The position numbers and the translations under genes were made by a program. Shown here piece after piece: positions 26,015-34,574 of a DNA stretch of 64,000 nt; within the stretch, counting starts at the first letter, position 1, and each line of letters begins with the position of its first letter. Source of the DNA: an uncultured Muribaculaceae bacterium (GTDB lineage: Bacteria > Bacteroidota > Bacteroidia > Bacteroidales > Muribaculaceae). The notes under the pieces were generated by a model, which was not told where the DNA came from, did no database searches, and worked only from the letters and a program-made list of their open reading frames with translations. The stretch spans positions 124,001 through 188,000 of the forward strand of contig CAUBJF010000003.1 in the NCBI GenBank assembly GCA_958436175.1, written 5' to 3'.

Positions 26015-27718
26015 ATGAAAAAATCAATAATATTCGGCGCAGTGGCGCTGGCGCTCACCCTGGGACTTTCCTCCTGCGACGACTTCCTGGACGAACCGGT
26101 ACGCGGCAGCGAGGGCCTCGAAACATACTTCTCCTCGCCTGAAGAAATAGAATCCTATATAGGCGGCTGCTACTTCGAGATTATGAAGAACGACTGGTGG
26201 CAGATCGCCAATCCCTGGAACCTCTCCCAGATGTGTACCGACGATGCATGGGACGGGAACACAAGTCAGGATGACGGATATATGGATGTTTCCCACTACT
26301 ATGCATCCGCCCCGTCGAACGGTATTCTCCAGAACTTCTGGGGTGCTCGCTACCAGGGTATCAACACTTGCAATACAGCCATCTTCCGTATCCCCAACTC
26401 TCCTGTTACCGACCAGGAATTGAAGGACAAGGCTGTCGCCGAAGCCCGCTTCCTGCGTGCATTCTTCTACTTTGACCTTGCTCGCCATTTTGGTGGTGTT
26501 CCTTTGGTCACTATGCCTTCCGACCAGGAAGGGACCGAAGGCAAAGGCCGTAGCACCCTCGACGAGGTTTATGACTTCTGTGAAAAAGAATTCGGCGAGG
26601 TTGCCGAAATCCTTCCTCAGCGCAGCAAGCAGGCAGCCACAGAAATCGGTCATGCCACACGCGGGGCTGCCCTCGGTTTCCTCGGCAAGATCCAGGTCTA
26701 TCGCGGCAAATACACCGAAGCAAAGGCCACTCTTGGCAAGCTCATTTCCGAAGGCGAATACGAACTCCTTCCAAACTTCGGCGATGTATGGTCGGCAGCC
26801 TATAACAACTCCGTTGAATCGCTCTTCGAAGTACAGCGCGCCTATACAGGCGAACAGTTCATCATGGGCAGCCCTCTGGCCGTGATTACAGGTGTCCGTT
26901 CGGGGCCCGGTGACGGCTGGGCATGGTGCGCCCCTACATCCGATCTTGAGAATGCCTATATCAATGCCGGCGACACCGAACGTCTGCGCTGGACTATCAT
27001 AAAGACCGGTTGCACCGAGATCGCAGGTGAGGATCAGTTCGATAAATTTATCGCAAACAATTCATCGGATAATGGTGTATTCCCTGGCGGAGTTGACAAC
27101 GCTACCTTCAAGAATTACAAAGAGCAATTTGGCTGGACTGACGAAATGATGACTACGACATATCTGATAGCACCAAATATCCACAAGAGCTCTCGCGCTA
27201 TCCGCAAATTCTTCCAGCCTCTAAGTCAGCGCCCCGAAACCTACGGCAACGGTAACCGCTCCAATATCAACGAACGCGTCCTCCGCTATGCCGACATCCT
27301 CCTGCTCATGGCTGAGGCATGCCAGGAAAGCAACGACGATGCCAACGCACGTACATACCTCAACATGGTCCGCAACCGTGCCGGCCTTGCCTCTGTATCT
27401 GTCAGCGGCAACAACCTCCGTCAGGCTATCCGCCTTGAACGCCGTCTCGAACTCGCATTCGAATGGTGCCGCCTCGACGATATCCGTCGCTGGAAAGACG
27501 ACAACGGCAAGTTCGTTATCGAAAACCTCATGGGTCCCAACGGCAGCTTCGTACGATACAATACCGGTGCCAATGCCGATATCTACGAGAAGTACAACCA
27601 GGGTGAATCGTCCGACAAAGGTACTCGCTTCACTTCGCCCCGTGACCTCCTCTGGCCTATCCCCCTGTACGAAGTCCAGCATTCCAACGGAGCTATCGAA
27701 CAGAACCCGGGCTATTGA
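26015..27718 (+). CDS. SusD/RagB-family glycan-binding lipoprotein
   Basis: A 567-residue lipoprotein with signal ending LGLSSC (Cys21), then DDFLDEP, the usual SusD start. The helical TPR-like scaffold of the family is present (VAEARFLRAFFYFDLARHFG near 145-165, LNMVRNRAGL near 450), and the C-terminus is the family-typical LLWPIPLYEVQHSNGAIEQNPGY-like end. It forms the lid on the SusC barrel and captures oligosaccharides. Followed by a separate promoter for the two glycosidases. Confidence 0.97.
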   Translation: MKKSIIFGAVALALTLGLSSCDDFLDEPVRGSEGLETYFSSPEEIESYIGGCYFEIMKNDWWQIANPWNLSQMCTDDAWDGNTSQDDGYMDVSHYYASAPSNGILQNFWGARYQGINTCNTAIFRIPNSPVTDQELKDKAVAEARFLRAFFYFDLARHFGGVPLVTMPSDQEGTEGKGRSTLDEVYDFCEKEFGEVAEILPQRSKQAATEIGHATRGAALGFLGKIQVYRGKYTEAKATLGKLISEGEYELLPNFGDVWSAAYNNSVESLFEVQRAYTGEQFIMGSPLAVITGVRSGPGDGWAWCAPTSDLENAYINAGDTERLRWTIIKTGCTEIAGEDQFDKFIANNSSDNGVFPGGVDNATFKNYKEQFGWTDEMMTTTYLIAPNIHKSSRAIRKFFQPLSQRPETYGNGNRSNINERVLRYADILLLMAEACQESNDDANARTYLNMVRNRAGLASVSVSGNNLRQAIRLERRLELAFEWCRLDDIRRWKDDNGKFVIENLMGPNGSFVRYNTGANADIYEKYNQGESSDKGTRFTSPRDLLWPIPLYEVQHSNGAIEQNPGY

Positions 27719-27783
27719 TTTTGATAAGGCATTATGATTTAGTAACCAAAGAGTTAAATCTTGGTTAATGGTCGTAGCGCTAT

Positions 27784-27813
27784 TTGAAACAAGGTTTTAA
27801 AACCGTATCTTTG
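27784..27813 (+). promoter_or_regulatory. Promoter of the GH30-GH2 pair
   Basis: TTG at 27784-27786, 19 bases, then TATCTTTG at 27806-27813, a full consensus match about 67 bases before the GH30 start. It suggests that the enzymes can be made independently of the susCD transcript. Confidence 0.75.
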
Positions 27814-27879
27814 TAAGGGATAATTAGTCAATAGTTATCCCTTACATTTTAAAATAAACCTCTCATCCGATACATTTTT

Positions 27880-29550
27880 ATGAAATTCACCAAAATCTTA
27901 TTTGCCGCACTCTTTGCGGGCGCCGTGATAACTTCCTGCTCCGACAAACCGGAAGAATCGACCAAGCGCCCCGTAGGAGGAGGGGACGACCCCGTCAATC
28001 CGACCCCCGATGTGCCCGGCAGCGATATAGTGTCACCTACGCCTTCATTCACCTGCGGTACCGAGAAGGCGACAATAGATGCCGGAAAGGCTTACCAGAC
28101 TATGGAAGGCTTCGGCGCAAGCGACTGCTGGCTGCCTAACAAAATAGGGCAGTACTGGAATTCCAATCGCCTTCAGCTCGCGCGCTGGCTCTTCTCCAAG
28201 AATATAAGCAAGGGACAACCCCAGGGCATAGGACTGTCGATGTGGCGTGTCAATCTCGGAGCAGGTACTGAAGAAAAAGGCGATGCCGGCGGTATCACCG
28301 AAGAGAACAGCCACAACAACCGTGCCGAGAGCTATCTCAGCGGCGGACGCTACGACTGGACTAAATGTGCCGGTCAGCGCTACTTCATGCAGCAGGCTCT
28401 CAACAACAATGTCGAATCCTTCGTGTTCTTCAGCAATTCGCCTCTGGTGGAATACACCATCAACGGCGAAGGCCGTTCTGACAATGGTGCTCATGCAAAC
28501 CTCAAGGACGACTGCTACGATGACTTCGCCGAATATATGGCCAATGTTGCCGACCACTTCGTAGGCGAAGGCTATCCCGTGACTCACATCTCGCCGCTCA
28601 ATGAGCCCCAGTACAACTGGGACGGCCGTGCCCAGGAAGGCAGTGGCTGGCAGAATGACGAAATAGCACGTCTCGTTCGCGAGCTAAGCAAGTCTCTCAA
28701 GGACAAGGGCGTATCGACCAAAATTCTTATTCCCGAAGCTGCTGAATGGCGTTATCTCTATGAAGGCAACATCAACGACCGCTACAGCCAGATTGAAGCT
28801 TTCTTCAATCCTAACTCCGACAACTACCTCGGCGACCTTCCCAACGTCGACAATGTAGTGGCCGGTCACAGCTACTGGACCTTCGACAACTGGAAATCGA
28901 TGCGCGACACCCGTGCCAAGGTTGCCGATGCAGTCGCAAACCGTGGTGTCCGCGTATGGCAGACCGAATGGTCCATGCTCGACGCCTGTCCCTCGGAACT
29001 TGGCGGCAACTACGACAATATCACCGAGTTCGATATCGCTCTCTACATGTCCAAGATTATCCACAACGACATAACCGTTGCAGGATGCACCTCGTGGAGC
29101 TACTGGACCGCAATGTCCGTCGAACGCTGGAGCCAGAAGAACCGCTTCGAGCTTATCAAGACAACTCCTGCCGGAGGAGAGTACAGCAACGATTTCACAG
29201 CCGAAGGCCGCGTCGAGGCTACTCCCAACCTCTGGGTACTCGGCAACTACAGTCTCTTCGTCCGTCCCGGATACAAGCGTGTCGACCTTTCGACAAAACA
29301 GAGCAAGGATTTCTGCGGCTCGGCCTACGTCTCGCCCGACGGCAAGACTGTCGTAGCTGTCTATACCAACGCCGACAAAGAACGCGGTGTGAAGTTACAG
29401 AGCACCTTCAACGGAACGGGTACCCTGAAAACCGTCACCCGTTACACCACAACAGCTTCCAAGAACCTCCTCGGCGAGCAGTTCAACCCTGCCGACGAGG
29501 TCTTTGTAGAGCCTAACAGTGTCAGCACCATAGTCTATACTTTCGAATGA
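27880..29550 (+). CDS. GH30-family glycoside hydrolase lipoprotein
   Basis: A 556-residue enzyme with lipoprotein signal ending ITSC (Cys20). The catalytic (beta/alpha)8 barrel begins at YQTMEGFGASDCW. The acid/base is Glu242 in SPLNEPQYNW and the nucleophile Glu363 in VWQTEWSML; both catalytic glutamates are present. A VFFSNSPLVEYTINGEG segment resembles bacterial enzymes of the endo-beta-1,6-galactanase type within GH30. The short C-terminal beta domain ends VSTIVYTFE. It probably cleaves a beta-linked polysaccharide at the surface or in the periplasm. A galactan is my preferred guess because a GH2 beta-galactosidase-like gene follows with a four-base overlap; xylan or beta-1,6-glucan cannot be excluded. 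Confidence 0.88.
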   Translation: MKFTKILFAALFAGAVITSCSDKPEESTKRPVGGGDDPVNPTPDVPGSDIVSPTPSFTCGTEKATIDAGKAYQTMEGFGASDCWLPNKIGQYWNSNRLQLARWLFSKNISKGQPQGIGLSMWRVNLGAGTEEKGDAGGITEENSHNNRAESYLSGGRYDWTKCAGQRYFMQQALNNNVESFVFFSNSPLVEYTINGEGRSDNGAHANLKDDCYDDFAEYMANVADHFVGEGYPVTHISPLNEPQYNWDGRAQEGSGWQNDEIARLVRELSKSLKDKGVSTKILIPEAAEWRYLYEGNINDRYSQIEAFFNPNSDNYLGDLPNVDNVVAGHSYWTFDNWKSMRDTRAKVADAVANRGVRVWQTEWSMLDACPSELGGNYDNITEFDIALYMSKIIHNDITVAGCTSWSYWTAMSVERWSQKNRFELIKTTPAGGEYSNDFTAEGRVEATPNLWVLGNYSLFVRPGYKRVDLSTKQSKDFCGSAYVSPDGKTVVAVYTNADKERGVKLQSTFNGTGTLKTVTRYTTTASKNLLGEQFNPADEVFVEPNSVSTIVYTFE

Positions 29551-31943
29551 TGGGACTGAAAAGATATCTAATACTGACAGCCGTTCTCGTAGCGGCTGTC
29601 TTTGTTAAGGCTCAGGTCTCTTTCGGGACACCGGAGCTATTCAATTCCGGCTGGAAATTCTCGCTCAAGGGCGACAGTACGGCCCTGCAGCCGGGCTATG
29701 ACGACTCAAAGTGGCGTACGCTCGACCTTCCGCACGACTGGAGCGTCGAGGCCAACCCCTCGCCTTCGCTCGCAAGTGCCACAGGCTATCTCCCGGGAGG
29801 CATAGGCTATTATCGCAAGCATTTTACGGTCAAGGACAAGGCCCCGAAGCATTATATCTACTTCGAAGGTGTCTATAATCGCTCCGAGGTATATCTCAAC
29901 GGTCATCTGCTCGGTAAACGTCCCAGCGGATACAATTCGTTCATGTACGATATGACTCCCTACCTCAAGGAGGGCGACAATGTGCTCGCTGTGAAGGCCG
30001 ATCACAGCCGTTATGCCGACTCGCGCTGGTACACAGGCTCCGGCATATACCGCGATGTCTATATCGTGTCGGCTCCGGAGACTCATCTTGCCCAGTGGGG
30101 TGTCGGTTACAAAGCCGTCAAGCTCACCGACCGTGAGGCTGTCATAAAAGTTGATGTCGCAGTCGAAAATCCGGTCAAGGATTTGACAATCAAGGCCAGC
30201 CTTGTGGATGCCGACGGCAAGACCGTGGCAAAGGCGACGCATCGTGGTGCCAAGGACAAGAATGTGCTGACTCTGAAGCTCCGCAATCCCCATCGCTGGA
30301 ACCTCGACGACACATATCTCTACACTCTGCGTGTCGAGCTCGACGAAAAAGGTCGCGCTATCGACGGTACGGTAGCTAACGTAGGTCTCCGCACCCTCGA
30401 ATTTGACCCCAATACAGGCTTTGCACTCAACGGGAAGAACATGAAGGTGAAAGGCGTGTGCCTCCATCACGATGCAGGTGTCCTCGGTGCTGTCGTTCCG
30501 GAGCAAGTATGGGAACGTCGCCTCAATAATCTCAAGAGCATTGGTGTCAACGCTATCCGCATGAGTCATAACCCTCAGGCCCCTCTCCTCTATGACCTCT
30601 GCGACCGTCTCGGTTTCCTTGTCATGGACGAGGCGTCCGACGAATGGGAGTTCCCCAAGCGCAAATGGGTCGAAGGCTGGAACGTCGGCGAACCTTCCTA
30701 CGACGGTACTTACGACTTCTTCGAGGAATGGATAGACCGCGATGTCGCCGACATGGTTCGCCGCGACCGCAACCATCCCTCGATAGCTTTCTGGAGCATA
30801 GGAAACGAGGTGGACTATCCCAACGACCCCTATTCGCATCCTGTCCTGGACAGCGTGGTCATCAACCAGCCCAATTTCGGCGGTTACAACCCCGATGCCC
30901 CGGATGCACGGCGCATAGGCAAGATTGCCGAACGTCTCGCCAAGATTGTGCGTGGTATCGACGATTCGCGTCCCGTCACCGGCGCTCTTGCCGGTGTCGT
31001 GATGTCGAACCAAACGACTTATCCGCAGGCCGTCGACATCGTCGGCTACAATTACACGGAAGACCGCTACGACGTAGACCATGCAACATATCCCGACCGT
31101 GTCATCTACGGCAGCGAGAACGGCCATGGCTACGACCAGTGGCTCGCCGTGCGCGACAATGACCATATCTTCGGTCAGTTTATATGGACAGGTACCGACT
31201 ACCTCGGAGAATCAGGCCGCTGGCCTTCGCGAGGTCTCGGAACAGGCCTTCTCGATTTCGGCTCCTTCCCCAAACCACGCGGCAAGTTCCGTGCTTCCCT
31301 CTGGCTTGACGAGCCTGTGGCCTATATAGGGAGTTATCCCTGGCATGGCGACAGAGAGCCCGGTCTGAGCATCGACGCTCCGGCCATCTGGAACTATGAG
31401 CCCGGACAGAAAGTGCGGGTCGTTGCCTATACGAATGCTGCCGCAGCCCGACTGCTGCTCGACGGCAAAGAGTTTGCACCGCTGAAAGAACGCGATGACA
31501 AGAAAGGCATCATTGCCTGGGATGTCAAATTCGTGCCGGGCACTCTCGAAGTCGAGGCCCTCGATGCGGAAGGGCATAAAGTTGCCGACGATAGAATAGT
31601 CACGACAGGGCGACCCTACGCTCTCCGCGCATATTCCGACCTGAAGGAACTCACGGCAGAGCATCCTCTTGCGCATGTCGTGGTCGAAGTTGTCGACGAG
31701 GCCGGCAACATGGTGCCTTTGGCCGATAATATGGTCGCTTGCCGCATCAGCGGTGGTGCCAGGATTCTCGGTGTAGAAGGTACCGGGAACCATGATATGA
31801 GCCATCCTCGCGCTATACAACGTCGTGTCAGTGGCGGAAAGCTTCTTGTCTATGTACAGCGTACAGCCGACAAAGGCGAGGCAAAATTGACATTTACCTC
31901 GCCCTTGCTAAAGACTGCTTCTTTGAATTTGCAGGTTGAATGA
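29547..31943 (+). CDS. GH2-family glycosidase (beta-galactosidase-like) with DUF4982
   Basis: A 798-residue enzyme with signal peptide (LILTAVLVAAVFVKAQ). The order is sugar-binding domain (LPHDWSVEAN, GYYRKHFTV), immunoglobulin-like domain, and TIM barrel with VKGVCLHHDAG and MSHNPQAPLLYDLCDRLG. The acid/base is Glu421 in SIGNEVDY and the nucleophile Glu524 in IYGSENG. C-terminal DUF4982 and Ig-like domains follow. Start ATG at 29547 overlaps the GH30 stop; a second ATG follows directly. Family members release beta-galactose, or other beta-linked sugars, from non-reducing ends. It likely completes breakdown of the oligosaccharides made by the GH30 enzyme. Confidence 0.92.
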   Translation: MMGLKRYLILTAVLVAAVFVKAQVSFGTPELFNSGWKFSLKGDSTALQPGYDDSKWRTLDLPHDWSVEANPSPSLASATGYLPGGIGYYRKHFTVKDKAPKHYIYFEGVYNRSEVYLNGHLLGKRPSGYNSFMYDMTPYLKEGDNVLAVKADHSRYADSRWYTGSGIYRDVYIVSAPETHLAQWGVGYKAVKLTDREAVIKVDVAVENPVKDLTIKASLVDADGKTVAKATHRGAKDKNVLTLKLRNPHRWNLDDTYLYTLRVELDEKGRAIDGTVANVGLRTLEFDPNTGFALNGKNMKVKGVCLHHDAGVLGAVVPEQVWERRLNNLKSIGVNAIRMSHNPQAPLLYDLCDRLGFLVMDEASDEWEFPKRKWVEGWNVGEPSYDGTYDFFEEWIDRDVADMVRRDRNHPSIAFWSIGNEVDYPNDPYSHPVLDSVVINQPNFGGYNPDAPDARRIGKIAERLAKIVRGIDDSRPVTGALAGVVMSNQTTYPQAVDIVGYNYTEDRYDVDHATYPDRVIYGSENGHGYDQWLAVRDNDHIFGQFIWTGTDYLGESGRWPSRGLGTGLLDFGSFPKPRGKFRASLWLDEPVAYIGSYPWHGDREPGLSIDAPAIWNYEPGQKVRVVAYTNAAAARLLLDGKEFAPLKERDDKKGIIAWDVKFVPGTLEVEALDAEGHKVADDRIVTTGRPYALRAYSDLKELTAEHPLAHVVVEVVDEAGNMVPLADNMVACRISGGARILGVEGTGNHDMSHPRAIQRRVSGGKLLVYVQRTADKGEAKLTFTSPLLKTASLNLQVE

Positions 31944-31980
31944 TAATATCTTTTCAATAGCGATATTTCTAAGGCGTGAT

Positions 31981-32018
31981 AAGGGCGGCCATGCGTGAAA
32001 GCACAGCCGCCCTTCTTT
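31981..32018 (+). terminator. Terminator after the PUL
   Basis: AAGGGCGGC at 31981 pairs with GCCGCCCTT ending at 32014, followed by CTTTCTATTCTTTT. It ends the GH30-GH2 transcript and could also serve the convergent barrel gene. Confidence 0.75.
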
Positions 32019-32042
32019 CTATTCTTTTGTATTCAGTGCCGA

Positions 32043-32570
32043 TTACAGGCGTAGGCGGAAACCGAACTGGAAAAGGCCCTGTGCTCCGAAACCGGCTTCT
32101 CCGAACATTGCCCAAGAGCGGTTAAGGTCGACTTGAGCGCCCAGAGGTACGATCTGGAAGGCGCAGTATGCCTTGTTGTATGCATCGCCACCGCGCGGTT
32201 GCATATGTGATATATCGACACCAAGGCCGAATTTTGCGTATAGTTTCACGATGCTGTTGGAGTAGTATTGATAGCGGCCGTTGAACATGATGACGTGGTA
32301 GGCTATATTGCTGTGATGCGGGCCGCCTTTAGTCGTTGTGCTCGAGAAGGTATAGGAGGGACCAATCCAGATTTTAGGAGCCACCTGGAAGTTGACACCA
32401 AGGTTGAGTGCGCCCCATGCAGTGTTCACGCCGCCCCAGCCATCGTGCATATTCGTGGCATCCATCTGGGTATAAGCTCCGTACGATGCATAGAGTTCTG
32501 TCTTTTGTGCATTGGCCAGTAGAGTTCCGGCGACTGCGACTGCAATTGCAATGAATAACTTGCGTATCAT
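32043..32570 (-). CDS. Small outer-membrane beta-barrel protein
   Basis: A 175-residue protein with signal peptide MIRKLFIAIAVAVAGTLLANAQ. The rest is short alternating strands (LNLGVNFQVAP, IWIGPSYTFSS, VKLYAKFGLGVDI) ending in LFQFGFRLRL, as in eight-stranded OmpW/Opa-like barrels of Bacteroidetes. No enzyme or ligand motif is seen. It stands alone, convergent with the PUL. Confidence 0.7.
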   Translation of the reverse strand: MIRKLFIAIAVAVAGTLLANAQKTELYASYGAYTQMDATNMHDGWGGVNTAWGALNLGVNFQVAPKIWIGPSYTFSSTTTKGGPHHSNIAYHVIMFNGRYQYYSNSIVKLYAKFGLGVDISHMQPRGGDAYNKAYCAFQIVPLGAQVDLNRSWAMFGEAGFGAQGLFQFGFRLRL

Positions 32571-32659
32571 AAGATTAATTTTGGGTGTTTGATTATTATT
32601 GCATTAAAAACGTCTGACAGGTTTCCGTGGTTCGAATGCCGGATTAAAAATATATCATA

Positions 32660-32706
32660 AAAATGCCCCGGCGACGCTGCCACTTATGTGGTATTGTCGC
32701 CGGGGC
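32660..32706 (-). terminator. Terminator of the SulP transporter gene
   Basis: An 11-base stem GCCCCGGCGAC at 32665 pairs with its complement ending at 32706, with a small inner CCAC/GTGG stem. On the minus strand it is followed by ATTTTTATG. Confidence 0.75.
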
Positions 32707-32726
32707 TAAATATGTAAATATCTTGC

Positions 32727-34460
32727 TTATTCGTCTTTATGCCTTATGTCGTAAGCCAGACGGTTGGCCATCAGTACCGCTTTGGAAATGTGGTCGCAGA
32801 TATGGTCGGAACCTATGAGCTTGTCGATTCCGGCCTTTTCGAGGCTTTGGCGGACGTTTTCGTTGACGCCGGAGAGAACGATATCGATGTTCTCGTCCTT
32901 CGATGAGCGGATGAGGATTTCGAGGTTGTGCAGTCCTGTGGCATCGATGAATGATACCTTACGCATACGTATTATTCGGACCAGAGGACGGTCGGCCAGC
33001 GTTGAACGCATCATTTCGTCGAACTTTGTGGCAATACCGAAGAAGAACGGCCCATCTATTTCGTAGACGCTGACACCTTTTGCGACATTGAGTACTTCGT
33101 GCTGGTTGATGTCGGTGCCTTCGGCAACGTCGAGCTGTTCGGAGTAGACCTTTATCTGGGTGTTCTGCATGACGCGCTGCATGAAGAGAACGACGGCAAG
33201 AAGAAGACCGATTTCGATAGCGATTGTGAGGTCGAAAATAACGGTCAGGAGGAAGGTGACGACGAGTACCGAGATATCGCTCTTGGGTGCGTGGAAAATG
33301 CCGACAATCGTGCGCCAGCCGCTCATATTGTAGGCCACTACCATGAGCACTGAAGCGAGACAGGCCATGGGGACATAGTTGATCAGCGGCATGGCGAAGA
33401 GGAATATGAGCAGGAGGATGAGGGCGTGGACGATACCGGCAACAGGGGTGCGTCCGCCGTTGGTGATGTTGGTCATCGTGCGGGCGATGGCACCGGTGAC
33501 AGGTATTCCGCCGAAGAAAGGTACGCAGATGTTGGCGAGGCCCTGGCCCATGAGTTCGGTGTTGCTGTTTGTACGGGAACCGGTCACACCGTCGGCCACA
33601 GTGGCCGACAGGAGACTCTCGATGGCACCGAGGACAGCGATGGTGAACGCGGCAGGCAGAAGCATGTTGATTGTCGCCATGTTGAGGGTGAAGCCGTGGG
33701 GAACCGGTATGTCGGTCGGCATGGACCCGAAACGGTCGCCGATGGTTTCAACTTTGAACCAGGGGCAAGCGATACCGATGAAGTAGGCTGCGGCTGTGAC
33801 GAGGATTATGGCAATCAGGGCTCCGGGGAGCTTCTTGGAAATTTTGGGAGCAGCTATGATGATACCCAGGGAGACAAGCGCCGTAATCAGCGAAGGAAGT
33901 GATATGCGGTCGAAGTTGCGGAAGTACATGCCCCATTTGGGTATGAACTGGCCGGGTATGTCGCGGAGGCCGAGTCCGAAGAAGTCGTTGATCTGTGTAG
34001 AAAAAATCGTGAGTGCGATACCGGCGGTGAAGCCGACGACGATGGGGTAGGGGATGAACTTTATTATTGTGCCGAGACGGAAGAGACCCATCAGGATAAG
34101 GATGACACCGGCCATGAAAGTGGCGATGGCGAGCCCGTGGAGGCCGAACTGGGCGATGATGTTGTAGACGATTACTATGAACGCGCCTGTCGGGCCGCCT
34201 ATCTGGACGGTACTGCCTCCGAAAAAGGACACCATGAATCCGCCGATGATGGCAGTGATGAGTCCTATTGTAGGGCTGACACCCGAAGCGATACCGAAGG
34301 CGATGGCGAGAGGCAGGGCGACGATGCCTACCACGATGCCGGCGATGATATCGGCCTTGAGCCGTTCGGGGGTGTAATGTCTGAGACTGGAGAAGAGCTT
34401 GGGATGAAAATCAATAGCCGACATAAGCGCGGCTTTGCCTGAAGCAGTGCTGAGTGTCAT
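32727..34460 (-). CDS. SulP-family anion transporter with STAS domain
   Basis: A 577-residue protein with about 10-12 hydrophobic helices (residues about 30-440) and a C-terminal STAS domain (about 455-570). The SulP consensus region reads IVVGIVALPLAIAFGIASGVSPTIGLITAIIGG, in the usual place near the first helices. The STAS domain has SFIDATGLHNL, where the alanine replaces the serine often found at the phosphorylation loop. Family members carry sulfate, bicarbonate, or dicarboxylates; the substrate is not evident. It has its own promoter and terminator, so it is a single-gene unit. Confidence 0.93.
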   Translation of the reverse strand: MTLSTASGKAALMSAIDFHPKLFSSLRHYTPERLKADIIAGIVVGIVALPLAIAFGIASGVSPTIGLITAIIGGFMVSFFGGSTVQIGGPTGAFIVIVYNIIAQFGLHGLAIATFMAGVILILMGLFRLGTIIKFIPYPIVVGFTAGIALTIFSTQINDFFGLGLRDIPGQFIPKWGMYFRNFDRISLPSLITALVSLGIIIAAPKISKKLPGALIAIILVTAAAYFIGIACPWFKVETIGDRFGSMPTDIPVPHGFTLNMATINMLLPAAFTIAVLGAIESLLSATVADGVTGSRTNSNTELMGQGLANICVPFFGGIPVTGAIARTMTNITNGGRTPVAGIVHALILLLIFLFAMPLINYVPMACLASVLMVVAYNMSGWRTIVGIFHAPKSDISVLVVTFLLTVIFDLTIAIEIGLLLAVVLFMQRVMQNTQIKVYSEQLDVAEGTDINQHEVLNVAKGVSVYEIDGPFFFGIATKFDEMMRSTLADRPLVRIIRMRKVSFIDATGLHNLEILIRSSKDENIDIVLSGVNENVRQSLEKAGIDKLIGSDHICDHISKAVLMANRLAYDIRHKDE

Positions 34461-34511
34461 AAATAAAACAGCGAAAAGAGTCCTAAATCTTTATTACCTT
34501 TAATTTCGCTG

Positions 34512-34542
34512 CAAAGGTAAGCATTAATCCGGTGATATGCAA
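34512..34542 (-). promoter_or_regulatory. Promoter of the SulP gene
   Basis: On the minus strand TTG at 34542-34540, 20 bases, then TACCTTTG at 34519-34512. It lies about 50 bases before the SulP start and just after the end of the tubulin-system operon. Confidence 0.75.
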
Positions 34543-34574
34543 AAAAATGTGAATCACCGCATCCACTGTGGCCG

